DNA of 64,000 nucleotides from CAJFUR01 sp904420575 (GCA_965119745.1 OZ221973.1:744001-808000); one strand, 5' to 3'; positions 17,558 through 27,790 are shown, counted from the first letter of the stretch. Translations and numbers: made by a program. The notes: generated by a model from the sequence alone, not told the origin.

Positions 17558-17603
17558 ACTTAGCTGCTGCTTCGTCAGATGATGGGGCACACGATGGCGA
17601 AGC

Positions 17604-17695
17604 GGAGAGATGTCCGAGCTGGCCGAAGGAGCACGATTGGAAATCGTGTATACGCCAAAAGCGTATCCGGGGTTCGAATCCCCGTCTCTCCGCCA
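17604..17695 (+). tRNA. tRNA-Ser (GGA)
   Basis: The acceptor stem GGAGAGA pairs with TCTCTCC. The anticodon loop TTGGAAA gives GGA, reading UCC/UCU. A long variable arm typical of serine tRNA and a TTCGAA T-loop are present. The CCA end is encoded (17693-17695). Confidence 0.97.
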
Positions 17696-17809
17696 TGAAA
17701 ACTGAATGACTTGCGGGCTTGCAGAAGGCCGCGTGGTCGAAACGCTGGACGAGCCTGCGGGAGCGTCCATGGCCGTCAGCGAAAACCGTGGCGGCCTCAT
17801 CCCGAATGC

Positions 17810-17902
17810 GGAGGGGTGGCAGAGTGGTTGAATGCGGCGGTCTCGAAAACCGTTTTACCCGTAACCCGGGTAACGAGGGTTCGAATCCCTCCTCCTCCGC
17901 CA
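17810..17902 (+). tRNA. tRNA-Ser (CGA)
   Basis: The acceptor stem GGAGGGG pairs with CTCCTCC with one G-U pair. The anticodon loop CTCGAAA gives CGA, reading UCG. It has a long variable arm, TTCGAA T-loop and encoded CCA. It lies 114 nt after tRNA-Ser(GGA), probably on the same transcript. Confidence 0.97.
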
Positions 17903-17916
17903 GTTCATAACCTTGC

Positions 17917-17946
17917 GAAAAGCGCCCTGGGGCGCTTTTCTTTTTT
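17917..17946 (+). terminator. Intrinsic terminator of tRNA-Ser unit
   Basis: GAAAAGCGCC (17917-17926) pairs with GGCGCTTTTC (17931-17940), followed by six T. Classic rho-independent form. Confidence 0.9.
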
Positions 17947-18042
17947 ACAGCGCAACCACGTTCAGGATGCCTTGACCGCCCGCAAGAAGACGGGCGACCC
18001 GCTAGGGCTGCGGTGACAGGATGGCCGCCGCAGGGGCACTCA

Positions 18043-18072
18043 TTGCGCCGGCTCGCCGGGGTATGGTATATT
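18043..18072 (+). promoter_or_regulatory. Candidate promoter of radical SAM gene
   Basis: TTGCGC (18043-18048), 18-nt spacer, TATATT (18067-18072, five of six). It would produce a leader of about 165 nt before the ATG at 18242. Confidence 0.45.
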
Positions 18073-18122
18073 CGCAACCGCTTTCGGGAGCCGCGCGGCA
18101 GCGGGCAGGAAGCAAGGGGGCG

Positions 18123-18165
18123 GGCAGGCGGCGTCCCTCGTCCTGCCGACAGCCCGAGGGACGCC
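18123..18165 (+). promoter_or_regulatory. Two mutually exclusive hairpins in the radical SAM leader
   Basis: GGCGTCCCTCG (18130-18140) pairs perfectly with CGAGGGACGCC (18155-18165). GGCAGG (18123-18128) pairs instead with CCTGCC (18142-18147), which lies in the loop of the first hairpin and encloses its 5' arm. The arrangement resembles a leader switch; no known riboswitch class was recognised. Confidence 0.4.
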
Positions 18166-18241
18166 GGGCGCACTCTTGCAGTGGGCGTCCCGTCCGACAA
18201 GCCAAGGCTCCGCCGACACAGACAAGGATGGTGAAGGGCGC

Positions 18242-19525
18242 ATGGACCGGCCGACGAACCCCGACAGAGACAATGCCCTTGCCCGCTACGATTCCATATG
18301 GGACGACTACTTCGACTCCTTGGAGGGCCGAGGCATCGAGTTCGAAGAGTTCGGCGCGTCCCTGCAAGAAGCGCACGAGCTCAAGGAACGCCTACGAAAA
18401 ACCGGCGCCGTGTTCCGCAACGGCGAGGCAAGCATCGTGAAAGGCGGCCTCTCCCCCGCCTGCGTCGCCTGCACGGGACCGGGCGGGAGCAGGACGTTCT
18501 ATCTGTCGCTCGCCTGCCACCGGAACTGTTACTTCTGCTTCAACCCCAACCAGCAGGACTACGACCACTACCTCACCCACGACTATCCCTGGGAAGAAGA
18601 GCTGGAGGACTTCGCCCGGCAGGCCGGGACCTCGGCCTGCGTCGGCTTGACGGGCGGGGAGCCCCTTCTCAGGCCCGACGAGACCGTGCGGTTCTTCGAG
18701 AGGTGCCGCGAGCTCCTTCCCTCGGCGCACACCCGCCTCTACACGGCCGGCGACCTGCTGAACGAGGACCTGCTTCGAAGGCTGGCGGCCGCAGGGCTGT
18801 CCGAAATCCGCCTGAGCGTCAAGCTGGACGACCCTCCGGCGGCGCGCGAGAAGGTCCGCGCCAACATCCTGCTGGCAAAACAACACGTGCCGGCGGTCAT
18901 GGTGGAGACCCCGTGCATCCCCGGCACCTACGACGAGATGTGCGAAGTGCTGCTCTTCCTGGAAGAGGCCGGGGCTTCGGGCATCAACCTGCTCGAGTTC
19001 TGCTACCCGTTCCATAACTGGGATGAGTTCGCAAAACGTGGCTTCAAGATAAAGAACCCGCCTTTCCCCGTGCTGTTCGAGTACGGGTATGCGGGCAGCC
19101 TTCCGGTCGCCGGCAGCGAAGTGCTGGCCTTGAGGCTCATGGCGTTCGCCTTTGAAAAGAACCTGAACCTCGACATCCACTACTGCTCGCTGGAAAACAA
19201 GCACCGCAGCGAGATACGGCAGATGAACGAGCGCCGCTTTGCCAACGACAGCCTCTTCTGGCTGGACCCGGAGGACTTCTTCCTGAAGGCGGCAAAGGTG
19301 TATGGCGACGACCGCGAACCCACGGCGACGATGCTCCAACGTGCCGGCTGTCCCGAAAGGATCGAGGACGAAGAGGAACGCTCGCTTCTGTTCCCCGTGC
19401 GGTATCTGCCCGAACTGTCGGGAAGCCCCGTCCAGCCGGTCATCTCCTACAACGTGCTGGTCGACAAAGAGCAGGGACAGGGCATCAGGGAAGTCGAACT
19501 GGAGCCGTTCGGCGACGACGCCTGA
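18242..19525 (+). CDS. Radical SAM protein of unknown substrate (427 aa)
   Basis: The iron-sulfur motif is CHRNCYFC (C-x3-C-x2-C), preceded by ACVACTGPGG, which adds a possible extra Cys pair; GLTGGEPLL provides the SAM-binding GGE motif. The C-terminal half keeps further Cys (IHYCSLENKH, RAGCPE) but no recognised auxiliary-cluster domain. The start is ATG 18242 with AAGGG upstream; 22 additional in-frame codons upstream lie in the structured leader. It follows two tRNA-Ser genes but a terminator separates them. It is convergent with the PrsA-like gene, with only 12 nt between stops. The family resembles pyruvate-formate-lyase-activase-like enzymes; the substrate cannot be named. Confidence 0.8.
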   Translation: MDRPTNPDRDNALARYDSIWDDYFDSLEGRGIEFEEFGASLQEAHELKERLRKTGAVFRNGEASIVKGGLSPACVACTGPGGSRTFYLSLACHRNCYFCFNPNQQDYDHYLTHDYPWEEELEDFARQAGTSACVGLTGGEPLLRPDETVRFFERCRELLPSAHTRLYTAGDLLNEDLLRRLAAAGLSEIRLSVKLDDPPAAREKVRANILLAKQHVPAVMVETPCIPGTYDEMCEVLLFLEEAGASGINLLEFCYPFHNWDEFAKRGFKIKNPPFPVLFEYGYAGSLPVAGSEVLALRLMAFAFEKNLNLDIHYCSLENKHRSEIRQMNERRFANDSLFWLDPEDFFLKAAKVYGDDREPTATMLQRAGCPERIEDEEERSLLFPVRYLPELSGSPVQPVISYNVLVDKEQGQGIREVELEPFGDDA

Positions 19526-19537
19526 CGGCCCCTTCTA

Positions 19538-20872
19538 TTAGGCGGCTTCCGCCGGCTGTTGAGAACCGGCGTCGCCGGAGCCGTCGCCCGCTTCGCCGTT
19601 GTCGGCAGGCTCGCCGTCGTTGGCGCCGCCGTCAGACGTGCCGTCGCCCGCGTCCGCACCGTCAGACGTGCCGTCGCCCGACGTGGCCGGCGTCTCGGAG
19701 ATCACGTTCCCTTCCGCGTCCATGGTCTTCGTGGACCCGTCCAGGTACGTGGTCGTGGTGGTGCCGTCATCGTTGGTCACCGTGGTCGAACCGTCCTCGT
19801 TCGTGACGGAGCCATCACTGGTCTGGTACTTCGTCATGTCGACGTCGTACGGTAGGCCTTCAGGCATGTCGTTGACGACGATCTCGGCAGCTTCTTTGAG
19901 CCCGTCAAGCCAAGCCTGATAAGCCTGGCTCTGGTTGTTTTGGGAAACCATGCTCTTGAGCTGCTCGACGAACTCCGCAGGAATCTGGTCGGTGCTGGTC
20001 AGCTCTTCGGGCGCCGTGTACACGTCGGTGCACTTGATGATGTGGATGCCGAAGCTGCTGGTCACCAAGCCGCTCACCTGGTCCTTCTCAAGGCCGTCGA
20101 GCGCTTCCTGATACGCAGTGTCGAACGACGAGAGCTTGTCCCAACCCACGTCGCCGTCCTTCGCCTTGGCGGCCGAGTCGGTGGAGTATTCCTGCACCGC
20201 CTCCACGAAGTCGAGCGTGCCAGCATTGATCTGGTCGAGCACCGACTGGGCCGTGGCCTCGTCCTCGGCACTGAACAGGATATGGGAGGAACGCTTGGCA
20301 TTGTCGAACGACGACACGTACATCTTCGCGTAGGTAAGCACGTCCTCTTCGGACGGCTCTTCGTTGGTGGCGAACGTGGCATACAGGTTGCGTACCAGGA
20401 TCTGCTGTTCCAGGTTATGACGATAGTCTTCCTCGGTGGTGCCGGACTGTTTGAGCGCCTGTTCCCAGGCCTCTTCGCTGTCGTATTGCGCCTTCGTGGC
20501 GTTCAGGACGGCCTCGATGTCGTCGTCCTCCACGGTCACGCCCTTCTGGGCCGCACCTTGGCGCACCAGTTCCTGGTCGACGTAGCCGCTGATGATCTGC
20601 TCGCGCACCGTTTCAGGCGTATAGCCGTTCTCGGCCAGCCATGCGCCCCACGCGTCTTCCGTGTCGACGGACATCTGCGCGCGAATCATCTGGATCTGCG
20701 CCGTGATGGTGTCTTCGGGGATCTCCGTGCCGTTTACCGTGGCGGCCACGCCGCCCGTATAGCCTTCGGCTGCCGGCTTGTCCTCGCTGGTCGCGCAAGC
20801 GGCCAGTCCCAAGACGCATGTTGCGGCAAGTCCCGCCACGCACACGGCTTTCACAAGGTTCGCGGTTTTCAT
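19538..20872 (-). CDS. PrsA/SurA-like peptidyl-prolyl isomerase lipoprotein
   Basis: A 444-residue exported foldase. The N-terminus is a lipoprotein signal with lipobox LAAC (Cys near residue 26). A SurA-N-like helical region (about 45-190) precedes a parvulin-type rotamase domain (about 195-290) with RSSHILFS, GDVGW and SFGIHIIK. A chaperone-like helix follows, then a roughly 110-residue low-complexity tail rich in Asp, Gly, Ser, Thr with repeats such as DGTSDG. It is anchored outside the membrane and helps fold exported proteins. AAGGG lies upstream of the ATG. The acidic repeat tail is longer than in typical PrsA. Confidence 0.88.
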   Translation of the reverse strand: MKTANLVKAVCVAGLAATCVLGLAACATSEDKPAAEGYTGGVAATVNGTEIPEDTITAQIQMIRAQMSVDTEDAWGAWLAENGYTPETVREQIISGYVDQELVRQGAAQKGVTVEDDDIEAVLNATKAQYDSEEAWEQALKQSGTTEEDYRHNLEQQILVRNLYATFATNEEPSEEDVLTYAKMYVSSFDNAKRSSHILFSAEDEATAQSVLDQINAGTLDFVEAVQEYSTDSAAKAKDGDVGWDKLSSFDTAYQEALDGLEKDQVSGLVTSSFGIHIIKCTDVYTAPEELTSTDQIPAEFVEQLKSMVSQNNQSQAYQAWLDGLKEAAEIVVNDMPEGLPYDVDMTKYQTSDGSVTNEDGSTTVTNDDGTTTTTYLDGSTKTMDAEGNVISETPATSGDGTSDGADAGDGTSDGGANDGEPADNGEAGDGSGDAGSQQPAEAA

Positions 20873-21032
20873 ATGACCCTTCCCTCAACATGCCGCGCTG
20901 CCGTTGCCGGCTCGTATCGACATGATTACTGGCTGTTGTGGGCTGTATTTTCGCACACGGAGCAAACAGGCGCTTCCGTTGCACAAGAAGCCCACTTTCC
21001 TTTCATAGTCCACGGACGGAAGGGGTCGAATC

Positions 21033-21060
21033 GTTCCGCCGGCAGGCAGGCCGGCGGAAC
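21033..21060 (-). terminator. Hairpin just after typA, no T-tract
   Basis: A perfect 11-bp stem (21033-21043 with 21050-21060) and 6-nt loop starts 3 nt past the typA stop. Arms and the following GATTCGAC resemble the hairpin after purA (followed by GAGTCGAC), so both may belong to one repeat family. Confidence 0.5.
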
Positions 21061-21063
21061 CTT

Positions 21064-22875
<1,812 letters not shown>

Positions 22876-23069
22876 GGGTGATTCTTCCTTCTCGAGTGAT
22901 ATGCAGGCTAGCATGGTATCACTGCATGTCGACGCTGGTCTGCGGCAGGCGGCGTTTCTGCAGAATAACTATCTTCGGGCGTTTGCTCGGCTTGTGGCGG
23001 TTTTGGACGACTGGAACGGTTCGGAACGAGGGGCGACGCGCAGTTTGTCAGATGGTTGGCAGCGCGCTG

Positions 23070-23663
23070 TCAGTCCAAGTCTTCCAGCTGTTGCGCCAGG
23101 CGCTTCTGCTCGGCCACCAGCTCCTTGATGTGGTCGTCCAAGAGCCCGATGGTGCGTTGCGCGTTCACCACCTGCACGACGCCCCAAATGGCCGCCGTCA
23201 CGCCTGCTGCGGCCAAAACGCCCAGGATGCCCAGCTTGCGGCTGCACAGAAGGGCCACCACGGCGCCGATGCCGGCCATGACGGCGCCGTTGCGGCGCTC
23301 GTCGTACACCACGTCGCGTTGGGCGACCAGCTGGGTCTTGGCGGCGGCGATGCCGGCGAGCCGCGCCTCAAGCTCGGCTTCCTCGGTGTAGGCCGCACGC
23401 GCAGAGGATCCGCCTCCGTCGGAGGATGCGCCGGCGCGGCCGCTTCGCGCCGACGTGCCGCGTGCGCCTTTGCCGCTGGTGAGAAATTCGTAGGCTTCTT
23501 GCAGGTTCTTGAACTGCTCGGTCGCGCGGTCCTGCAGCTTCTTGTTGCCGGCGAAGCGGTCGGGGTGCAGGATCTGAGCCGTTTCCTTGTACGCTGCCTT
23601 GATGTCGTCGCCCGTGGCGTCATCGTCCAGGCCGAGAATGCGCAGCGCCTCTTTCCGGTTCAT
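23070..23663 (-). CDS. J-domain membrane protein (197 aa)
   Basis: An N-terminal J domain (residues about 3-65) carries the essential HPD motif in ILHPDRFAGNKK and would stimulate an Hsp70. A Gly/Ser/Arg-rich linker follows, then a predicted coiled region and two hydrophobic stretches at about 128-165, and a C-terminal coiled coil. It lacks the zinc finger and substrate-binding domains of DnaJ, so it is a type III (DnaJC-like) co-chaperone. GGGGAGG lies just before the ATG. It stands alone between typA and the flavoprotein operon. Confidence 0.85.
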   Translation of the reverse strand: MNRKEALRILGLDDDATGDDIKAAYKETAQILHPDRFAGNKKLQDRATEQFKNLQEAYEFLTSGKGARGTSARSGRAGASSDGGGSSARAAYTEEAELEARLAGIAAAKTQLVAQRDVVYDERRNGAVMAGIGAVVALLCSRKLGILGVLAAAGVTAAIWGVVQVVNAQRTIGLLDDHIKELVAEQKRLAQQLEDLD

Positions 23664-23841
23664 GGTCCTCCCCTCTTCGCTTGCCCATCACGTCCCAGGG
23701 CCGTGCGCACCGCGTTTCATCAGTAGCGCGGCGCCGGCCGTTTCCGAGGCAGTATGGTACCACGCCGTCCCGCGCCGGCGAACCCGCGACACAGAATGCA
23801 CGCGGGCTGCGCGCGGGCGTCCACCCATGCGCGGCGACGCG

Positions 23842-23871
23842 AAGGGCCCCGTCACGTTGAACGGGGCCCTT
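23842..23871 (-). terminator. Hairpin after flavoprotein operon
   Basis: AAGGGCCCCGT (23842-23852) pairs with ACGGGGCCCTT (23861-23871), 8-nt loop, about 66 nt past the flavoprotein stop. Only two T follow in either direction. Confidence 0.6.
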
Positions 23872-23937
23872 GCATGAAGCGTGCGCAGGCGGCAAGGGAA
23901 GGAGGAACGCTGCCTGTCGCGGATGGTCGCCTCTGCG

Positions 23938-25512
23938 CTACTTGCCGGAAATGAACTCGTGCGCAGTGTTCGCGGCGGTGCGGGCGCTGTTCACGCCATG
24001 GCAGGTCATGGAGCCGTTGATGTCGATGCCGTACATGTTGTTGTATAGCATGCCACCGTCGGCGCCCACGGCGAACAGGTTCGCGAACGCCTGGTCGCGG
24101 CCCGGCTTCTTCACGCGGAAGTGGCGGTCGGTCTTCACGCCGCCGGAATACAGGCCCTCGAGCGCGCCGCGGATGAGGCCGCAGTAGAACGGCGGGGTGG
24201 CGATGGGCATGAGATACTCGGGATCCTTGCCGTAGTCGACGTCGATGCCCTTCTCGACGTTCGCGTTGTACTGCTTCACCTGGGCGAGGAACAGGTCCTT
24301 GTCGACCTCCATGATCTTCGCCAGTTCTTCGAGCGAATCGGCCTTATAGGCGTCGTCGCCCTTCTCGATCATTTCCTCCCACAGCTGGGCGCATTCCTCG
24401 TCGCCGTCGAGCATGTACTCGTACACGTCCTTGTCCATGATGCTCCAGCAGGTGCCGCCGGCCAGACGCACGGGCACGTTCTGCAGCTCGAAGTTGTGCG
24501 TGTACGTGGAGCACGCCTCGTCGGAGAAGCGCTCGCCGTTGATGTCCACCCACAGGCACGGGCCGCCCCAGCACAGCTTGTCCCAGATGGGGCCCCAGGG
24601 GCCGGCCGAGCCGATGATGTTCGTGCAGCCGAACGCCGGCGCGCCGTGCTCGATGCCGCCCGCCTTGATCATCATGTTGACGCCGTCGCCGTAGTGGCCA
24701 GGCGTGCCGATGATGCGGATGTCGTCCAGGTCGATGCCCAGCTTGCCCATGCGGTCCGCGTCTTCTCCGAAGCCGCCCGTGCTGACGATGACCGCCTTCG
24801 CGTTGATCTTGATGGTGTCGCCGTAGGTGTCGGTGGCGTACGCTCCGGCCACGTTGCCGCCCTCGTCAAGGATGAGGTCGCGGGCACGCGTGTTCAGGCG
24901 GACGTTCACGCCGTACTCGGCCAGCTTCTTCTTCATGTACGGGAAGTAGCCGATGCCGGCCGCGCCGCCCTTGTACACGTAGTCGAAGCTGAACTCGGCG
25001 CGGTAGCGGCCCTGCTTGTACATTTCGAGGTACGCGGGATCCAGGTCTTCGATGGCCTCGTACTGCACGCCGTTGTCGATGAGCCACTGCACGTTCTCGG
25101 CGGCATGGCTGATCATGTCGCGGATGAACATCTGGTTGACGGTGTAGGACTGCGCGTCGGCCTCGTAGCGCACCATCTCGCCCAGCGTGGCCTCGCCCGA
25201 GTTGGGATGCAGGCCGTAGGCGTTCGTGCACTCCACGCCGGTGCCGTTGCCGCCGAGCGCCGACTGGCCCTCGATGAGCAGCACCTTGTCGCCGTTCTCG
25301 CCCGCCTGCACCGCGGCGGCCGTGCCGGAGAACCCGCCGCCGATGATGAGGATGTCGCAGGAAATCTCCTCCGTCACCTGGCTTGCCCAATCCTCGTCCG
25401 CCTCGTCCTTCTTGTCGGCAGCGTAGGCGCGACCACCCGCCGCCGTCATTGCCAGAGCCGCGCCTGCCACACCGGCACCCAGCAAGAAATTCCTTCTGGT
25501 CAGTTCAGCCAT
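23938..25512 (-). CDS. Tat-exported FAD-dependent reductase of the fumarate-reductase superfamily
   Basis: A 524-residue flavoprotein with a twin-arginine signal (TRRNFLLGAG), hydrophobic core and AYAAD cleavage-like site near residue 31. FAD binding is shown by DILIIGGGFSGTAAAVQA and the C-terminal LFAVGAD segment; the middle follows the FAD_binding_2/urocanate-fumarate reductase fold. The C-terminal substrate region reads NNMYGIDINGSMTCHGVNSARTAAN and lacks the HGANRLGGN motif of fumarate reductases, so the acceptor is probably not fumarate. It has no FMN-binding or heme domain; electrons must come from a partner. It is second in an operon with a small lipoprotein, 55 nt apart, and likely controlled by the LuxR protein upstream. 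Eggerthellaceae use many such reductases for anaerobic respiration of small organics. Confidence 0.88.
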   Translation of the reverse strand: MAELTRRNFLLGAGVAGAALAMTAAGGRAYAADKKDEADEDWASQVTEEISCDILIIGGGFSGTAAAVQAGENGDKVLLIEGQSALGGNGTGVECTNAYGLHPNSGEATLGEMVRYEADAQSYTVNQMFIRDMISHAAENVQWLIDNGVQYEAIEDLDPAYLEMYKQGRYRAEFSFDYVYKGGAAGIGYFPYMKKKLAEYGVNVRLNTRARDLILDEGGNVAGAYATDTYGDTIKINAKAVIVSTGGFGEDADRMGKLGIDLDDIRIIGTPGHYGDGVNMMIKAGGIEHGAPAFGCTNIIGSAGPWGPIWDKLCWGGPCLWVDINGERFSDEACSTYTHNFELQNVPVRLAGGTCWSIMDKDVYEYMLDGDEECAQLWEEMIEKGDDAYKADSLEELAKIMEVDKDLFLAQVKQYNANVEKGIDVDYGKDPEYLMPIATPPFYCGLIRGALEGLYSGGVKTDRHFRVKKPGRDQAFANLFAVGADGGMLYNNMYGIDINGSMTCHGVNSARTAANTAHEFISGK

Positions 25513-25567
25513 GATCTATCCCTCTTTCGGTTCGATGAAATGGAAAACGTCGTGTGCCGCACGGGTC

Positions 25568-26041
25568 CTACTTCTTCTTGGTGAAGTCGCCGTCGACATA
25601 GGTGATGGTCTGGCCGTCGACTACCGCGTCCAGGCTTTCGATGGTGTACATGTTGTCCTTGACGTTCTCGTGCGTCGCGGCGATCTCGGCACCTGCGAAT
25701 TCGGTGATCTTCACCTGCATGGTAAGGCTTTCGATGTTGAAGCCGGTGAGCTCGCGCAGATCGGCCACGTAGTCGGCGAACTGGGGATCGTCGCTGGAAA
25801 CGGTGAGCGGGCTGTCGGCGGCCGACACGTCCCAGTCAACCAGCGTCATTTCATTCGCTGCAGTCTTCACCAACGTCTTCGTGGTCATCGTCACCGGATC
25901 GGAGGCTGCTGCCGATCCCCCACCGGACGAGCCGCTTCCGCCCCCTGCGCTACATCCGGCGAGCGCTCCCATGGACAGCGCCGCAGCAAGCGCGATGGCG
26001 CACAGTGCGCTTGCGCGGTTCTTCATGCTTCTTGCCTTCAT
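25568..26041 (-). CDS. Small lipoprotein partner of the flavoprotein (157 aa)
   Basis: An N-terminal lipoprotein signal with lipobox LAGC (Cys near residue 30), a Gly/Ser linker and a domain of about 110 residues of alternating strands and helices. There is no CxxCH heme motif and no S/T-G-A-T flavin-attachment motif, so it is not a typical cytochrome or FMN carrier. The tail is Lys-rich. Its position immediately before the Tat flavoprotein suggests it anchors, chaperones or delivers substrate to that enzyme; this is inference. The ATG at 26041 has AAGGG upstream; a second ATG five codons later is possible. Confidence 0.75.
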   Translation of the reverse strand: MKARSMKNRASALCAIALAAALSMGALAGCSAGGGSGSSGGGSAAASDPVTMTTKTLVKTAANEMTLVDWDVSAADSPLTVSSDDPQFADYVADLRELTGFNIESLTMQVKITEFAGAEIAATHENVKDNMYTIESLDAVVDGQTITYVDGDFTKKK

Positions 26042-26122
26042 TGTTTTCCCTTCTCCCTATGTTGCCGCACCCTTCGCCTGGCCCTCCCAAGGGGCCATGC
26101 GGCGGCTTACCGGTATTGAAGG

Positions 26123-26152
26123 GCATAACCAGGGAGAACGCTTCATCACAAG
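26123..26152 (-). promoter_or_regulatory. Candidate promoter of lipoprotein-flavoprotein operon
   Basis: On the minus strand TTGTGA (26152-26147) and TATGCC (26128-26123) are 18 nt apart. The -35 lies inside the downstream arm of the inverted repeat 26144-26187, so a bound regulator would directly affect it. Confidence 0.4.
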
Positions 26153-26187
26153 CGGGCGTTTTCCGACAATCACCCGTTTGTGATGAG
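26144..26187. promoter_or_regulatory. Operator-like inverted repeat before the flavoprotein operon
   Basis: TCATCACAAGCGGG (26144-26157) and CCCGTTTGTGATGA (26174-26187) are inverted 14-bp arms with one mismatch and a 16-nt spacer. The repeat lies between the LuxR-type regulator and its likely target operon. Confidence 0.6.
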
Positions 26188-26311
26188 GCGGCGGCGGGCG
26201 GGTGCAGAGAAGAGGCCGACCGTCACGGGACGATGGCAAACCGGCCAGGCGCAGGGGAAGGCAGGCGCTCGGCCACTCACGTCGCAGCGGCTCCGGACGA
26301 GGTGGCGCCGG

Positions 26312-27790
26312 CTAGCTTTCCGGGGACAGCACCAGGTCGAGCAGTTCCTGGCGGTTGTGGACGTCGAGCTTGGTGTAGATGTGGCGGATGTGCGTCTTCA
26401 CGGTGTTGTCCGACACGCACAGATGCTCGGCGATGTAGGGGCCGTTGCGCCCCGCCACCAGCAGCGTGAGGATGTCCACCTCGCGGGCGGAAAGGAAGTA
26501 GCGCGCGGTCATTTCGGCAATGCGCCCTTCGCGCACTGCGGGCACCGAGCCCGTGTCGTCCGCCTCGGCGTCGCTTCGAGTGGGTTCCGCCTTGAGGCCG
26601 TCGAGCTCGATCTCGTACGACTTCAGGCTGTCCTTCACTGATATGCTGCGGTTGGAAAGCCACAGCATGAGCAGCATAAGGACGCAGCCCAGCACGATGC
26701 ACCCCGCCGCGACCGTCCCCGTGTCAAGCGCCACCGGCCCGGCGAGCGTGCCTGCGAAGATGCCGAACTGGTCGAGCGCGTACACGATACAGATGGTGCG
26801 GAGCAGCGGCATGCCCGAGCGGTAGTTCAACATGATGACGAGCGCCCAAATGAGCACGTCGAAGCACAGATAGCCGGTCAGGAACAGCGCGCTTGCGAAG
26901 CCCGAACCCATCACGCCGCTGGTCACCAGCCCCACGGCCATAAGAAGAAGCGCGATGCTAAGGACGGTGTAGGGCCGCCACGAGAAACGCAGGTACCCGA
27001 TGAAGATGACGGCGCTGGCCGCCGCGCGAATGACAAGGGACACGTAGGCGACGAGCGAGTCCCCTCCCTGGGCGGGCATGACCATTGCCTGCAGGTTCAC
27101 GAACCCGAAAGCACCTGCCACCACCAGCACCACCAGCAGGAACGGCGCGTTGGGGCCGAACAGGGCGTGCGGGCGCTTGGCCTGCGCGGCGCGCGGAACA
27201 CGGGCAACCAGCGTCGCTTTGAGCATGGCAAGGTTCTGTGCCCTGGCCGTGAACACCGCATAGCACAGCGCCGAACAAAGCGGCAGCACCGCCGTGAACA
27301 CCACCGAGGCGACCGGCTGCAGAAACGCGACCAGCAGAATAGCCACGATGTTGAGGGGCAGCGCGGCGGCCAGGTGGATGAGTGCGTTCGTGGTGCCCTG
27401 GCACGTCGCGAGGCCGCCCATCACCATGGCGCCCATGCCTTCGTAGATGCCTATGAGGACACCGCCCGCCACCAACAGCACGGGCAAGGAAGCAAGCGCG
27501 CCCGCATAGATGAGCGCCGTCCCGCCGGCGCCGCACAGAAGCGAACAGAGCGCGAAGGCCTTCGCCCCTATCACCTGCTCCCGCAGGCCACCGCTCAGGG
27601 CGCCCATCGCGAGTACGGCGGCGCTCACGATGAGCGACACCGCCAGCGGGTTCATGTCGAAGGGCACGCCTGCCGCCGTGAAAAGCGCCGGGCTAAAGGG
27701 AACGATGTCGAACCACGACCAGAAAAACGACGAGACAAGCAAGGCCACTGGCGAGATGTTGCCGACGAATCTATCGAGTGTCGCGTTCAT
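26312..27790 (-). CDS. Membrane-spanning LuxR-type regulator (12-helix MFS-like sensor)
   Basis: A 492-residue protein: about twelve hydrophobic helices fill residues 10-385, resembling a transporter-like sensor, then a charged linker and a C-terminal LuxR helix-turn-helix (about 425-485) with LSAREVDILTLLVAGRNGPYIAEHL and NTVKTHIRHIYTKL. Such regulators are common in Eggerthellaceae beside reductase genes and are thought to sense a small molecule in or across the membrane. It lies directly upstream of the lipoprotein-flavoprotein operon with an inverted-repeat operator between. The ATG at 27790 follows a perfect TATAAT by 8 nt with no ribosome-binding site at normal distance, so the mRNA is probably leaderless; a GTG two codons earlier is the alternative. 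Confidence 0.88.
   Translation of the reverse strand: MNATLDRFVGNISPVALLVSSFFWSWFDIVPFSPALFTAAGVPFDMNPLAVSLIVSAAVLAMGALSGGLREQVIGAKAFALCSLLCGAGGTALIYAGALASLPVLLVAGGVLIGIYEGMGAMVMGGLATCQGTTNALIHLAAALPLNIVAILLVAFLQPVASVVFTAVLPLCSALCYAVFTARAQNLAMLKATLVARVPRAAQAKRPHALFGPNAPFLLVVLVVAGAFGFVNLQAMVMPAQGGDSLVAYVSLVIRAAASAVIFIGYLRFSWRPYTVLSIALLLMAVGLVTSGVMGSGFASALFLTGYLCFDVLIWALVIMLNYRSGMPLLRTICIVYALDQFGIFAGTLAGPVALDTGTVAAGCIVLGCVLMLLMLWLSNRSISVKDSLKSYEIELDGLKAEPTRSDAEADDTGSVPAVREGRIAEMTARYFLSAREVDILTLLVAGRNGPYIAEHLCVSDNTVKTHIRHIYTKLDVHNRQELLDLVLSPES

Noticed and set aside
18080..18241. Cobalamin riboswitch
   Set aside because: The GC-rich leader lacks the conserved cobalamin-box sequence; only hairpins are supported.
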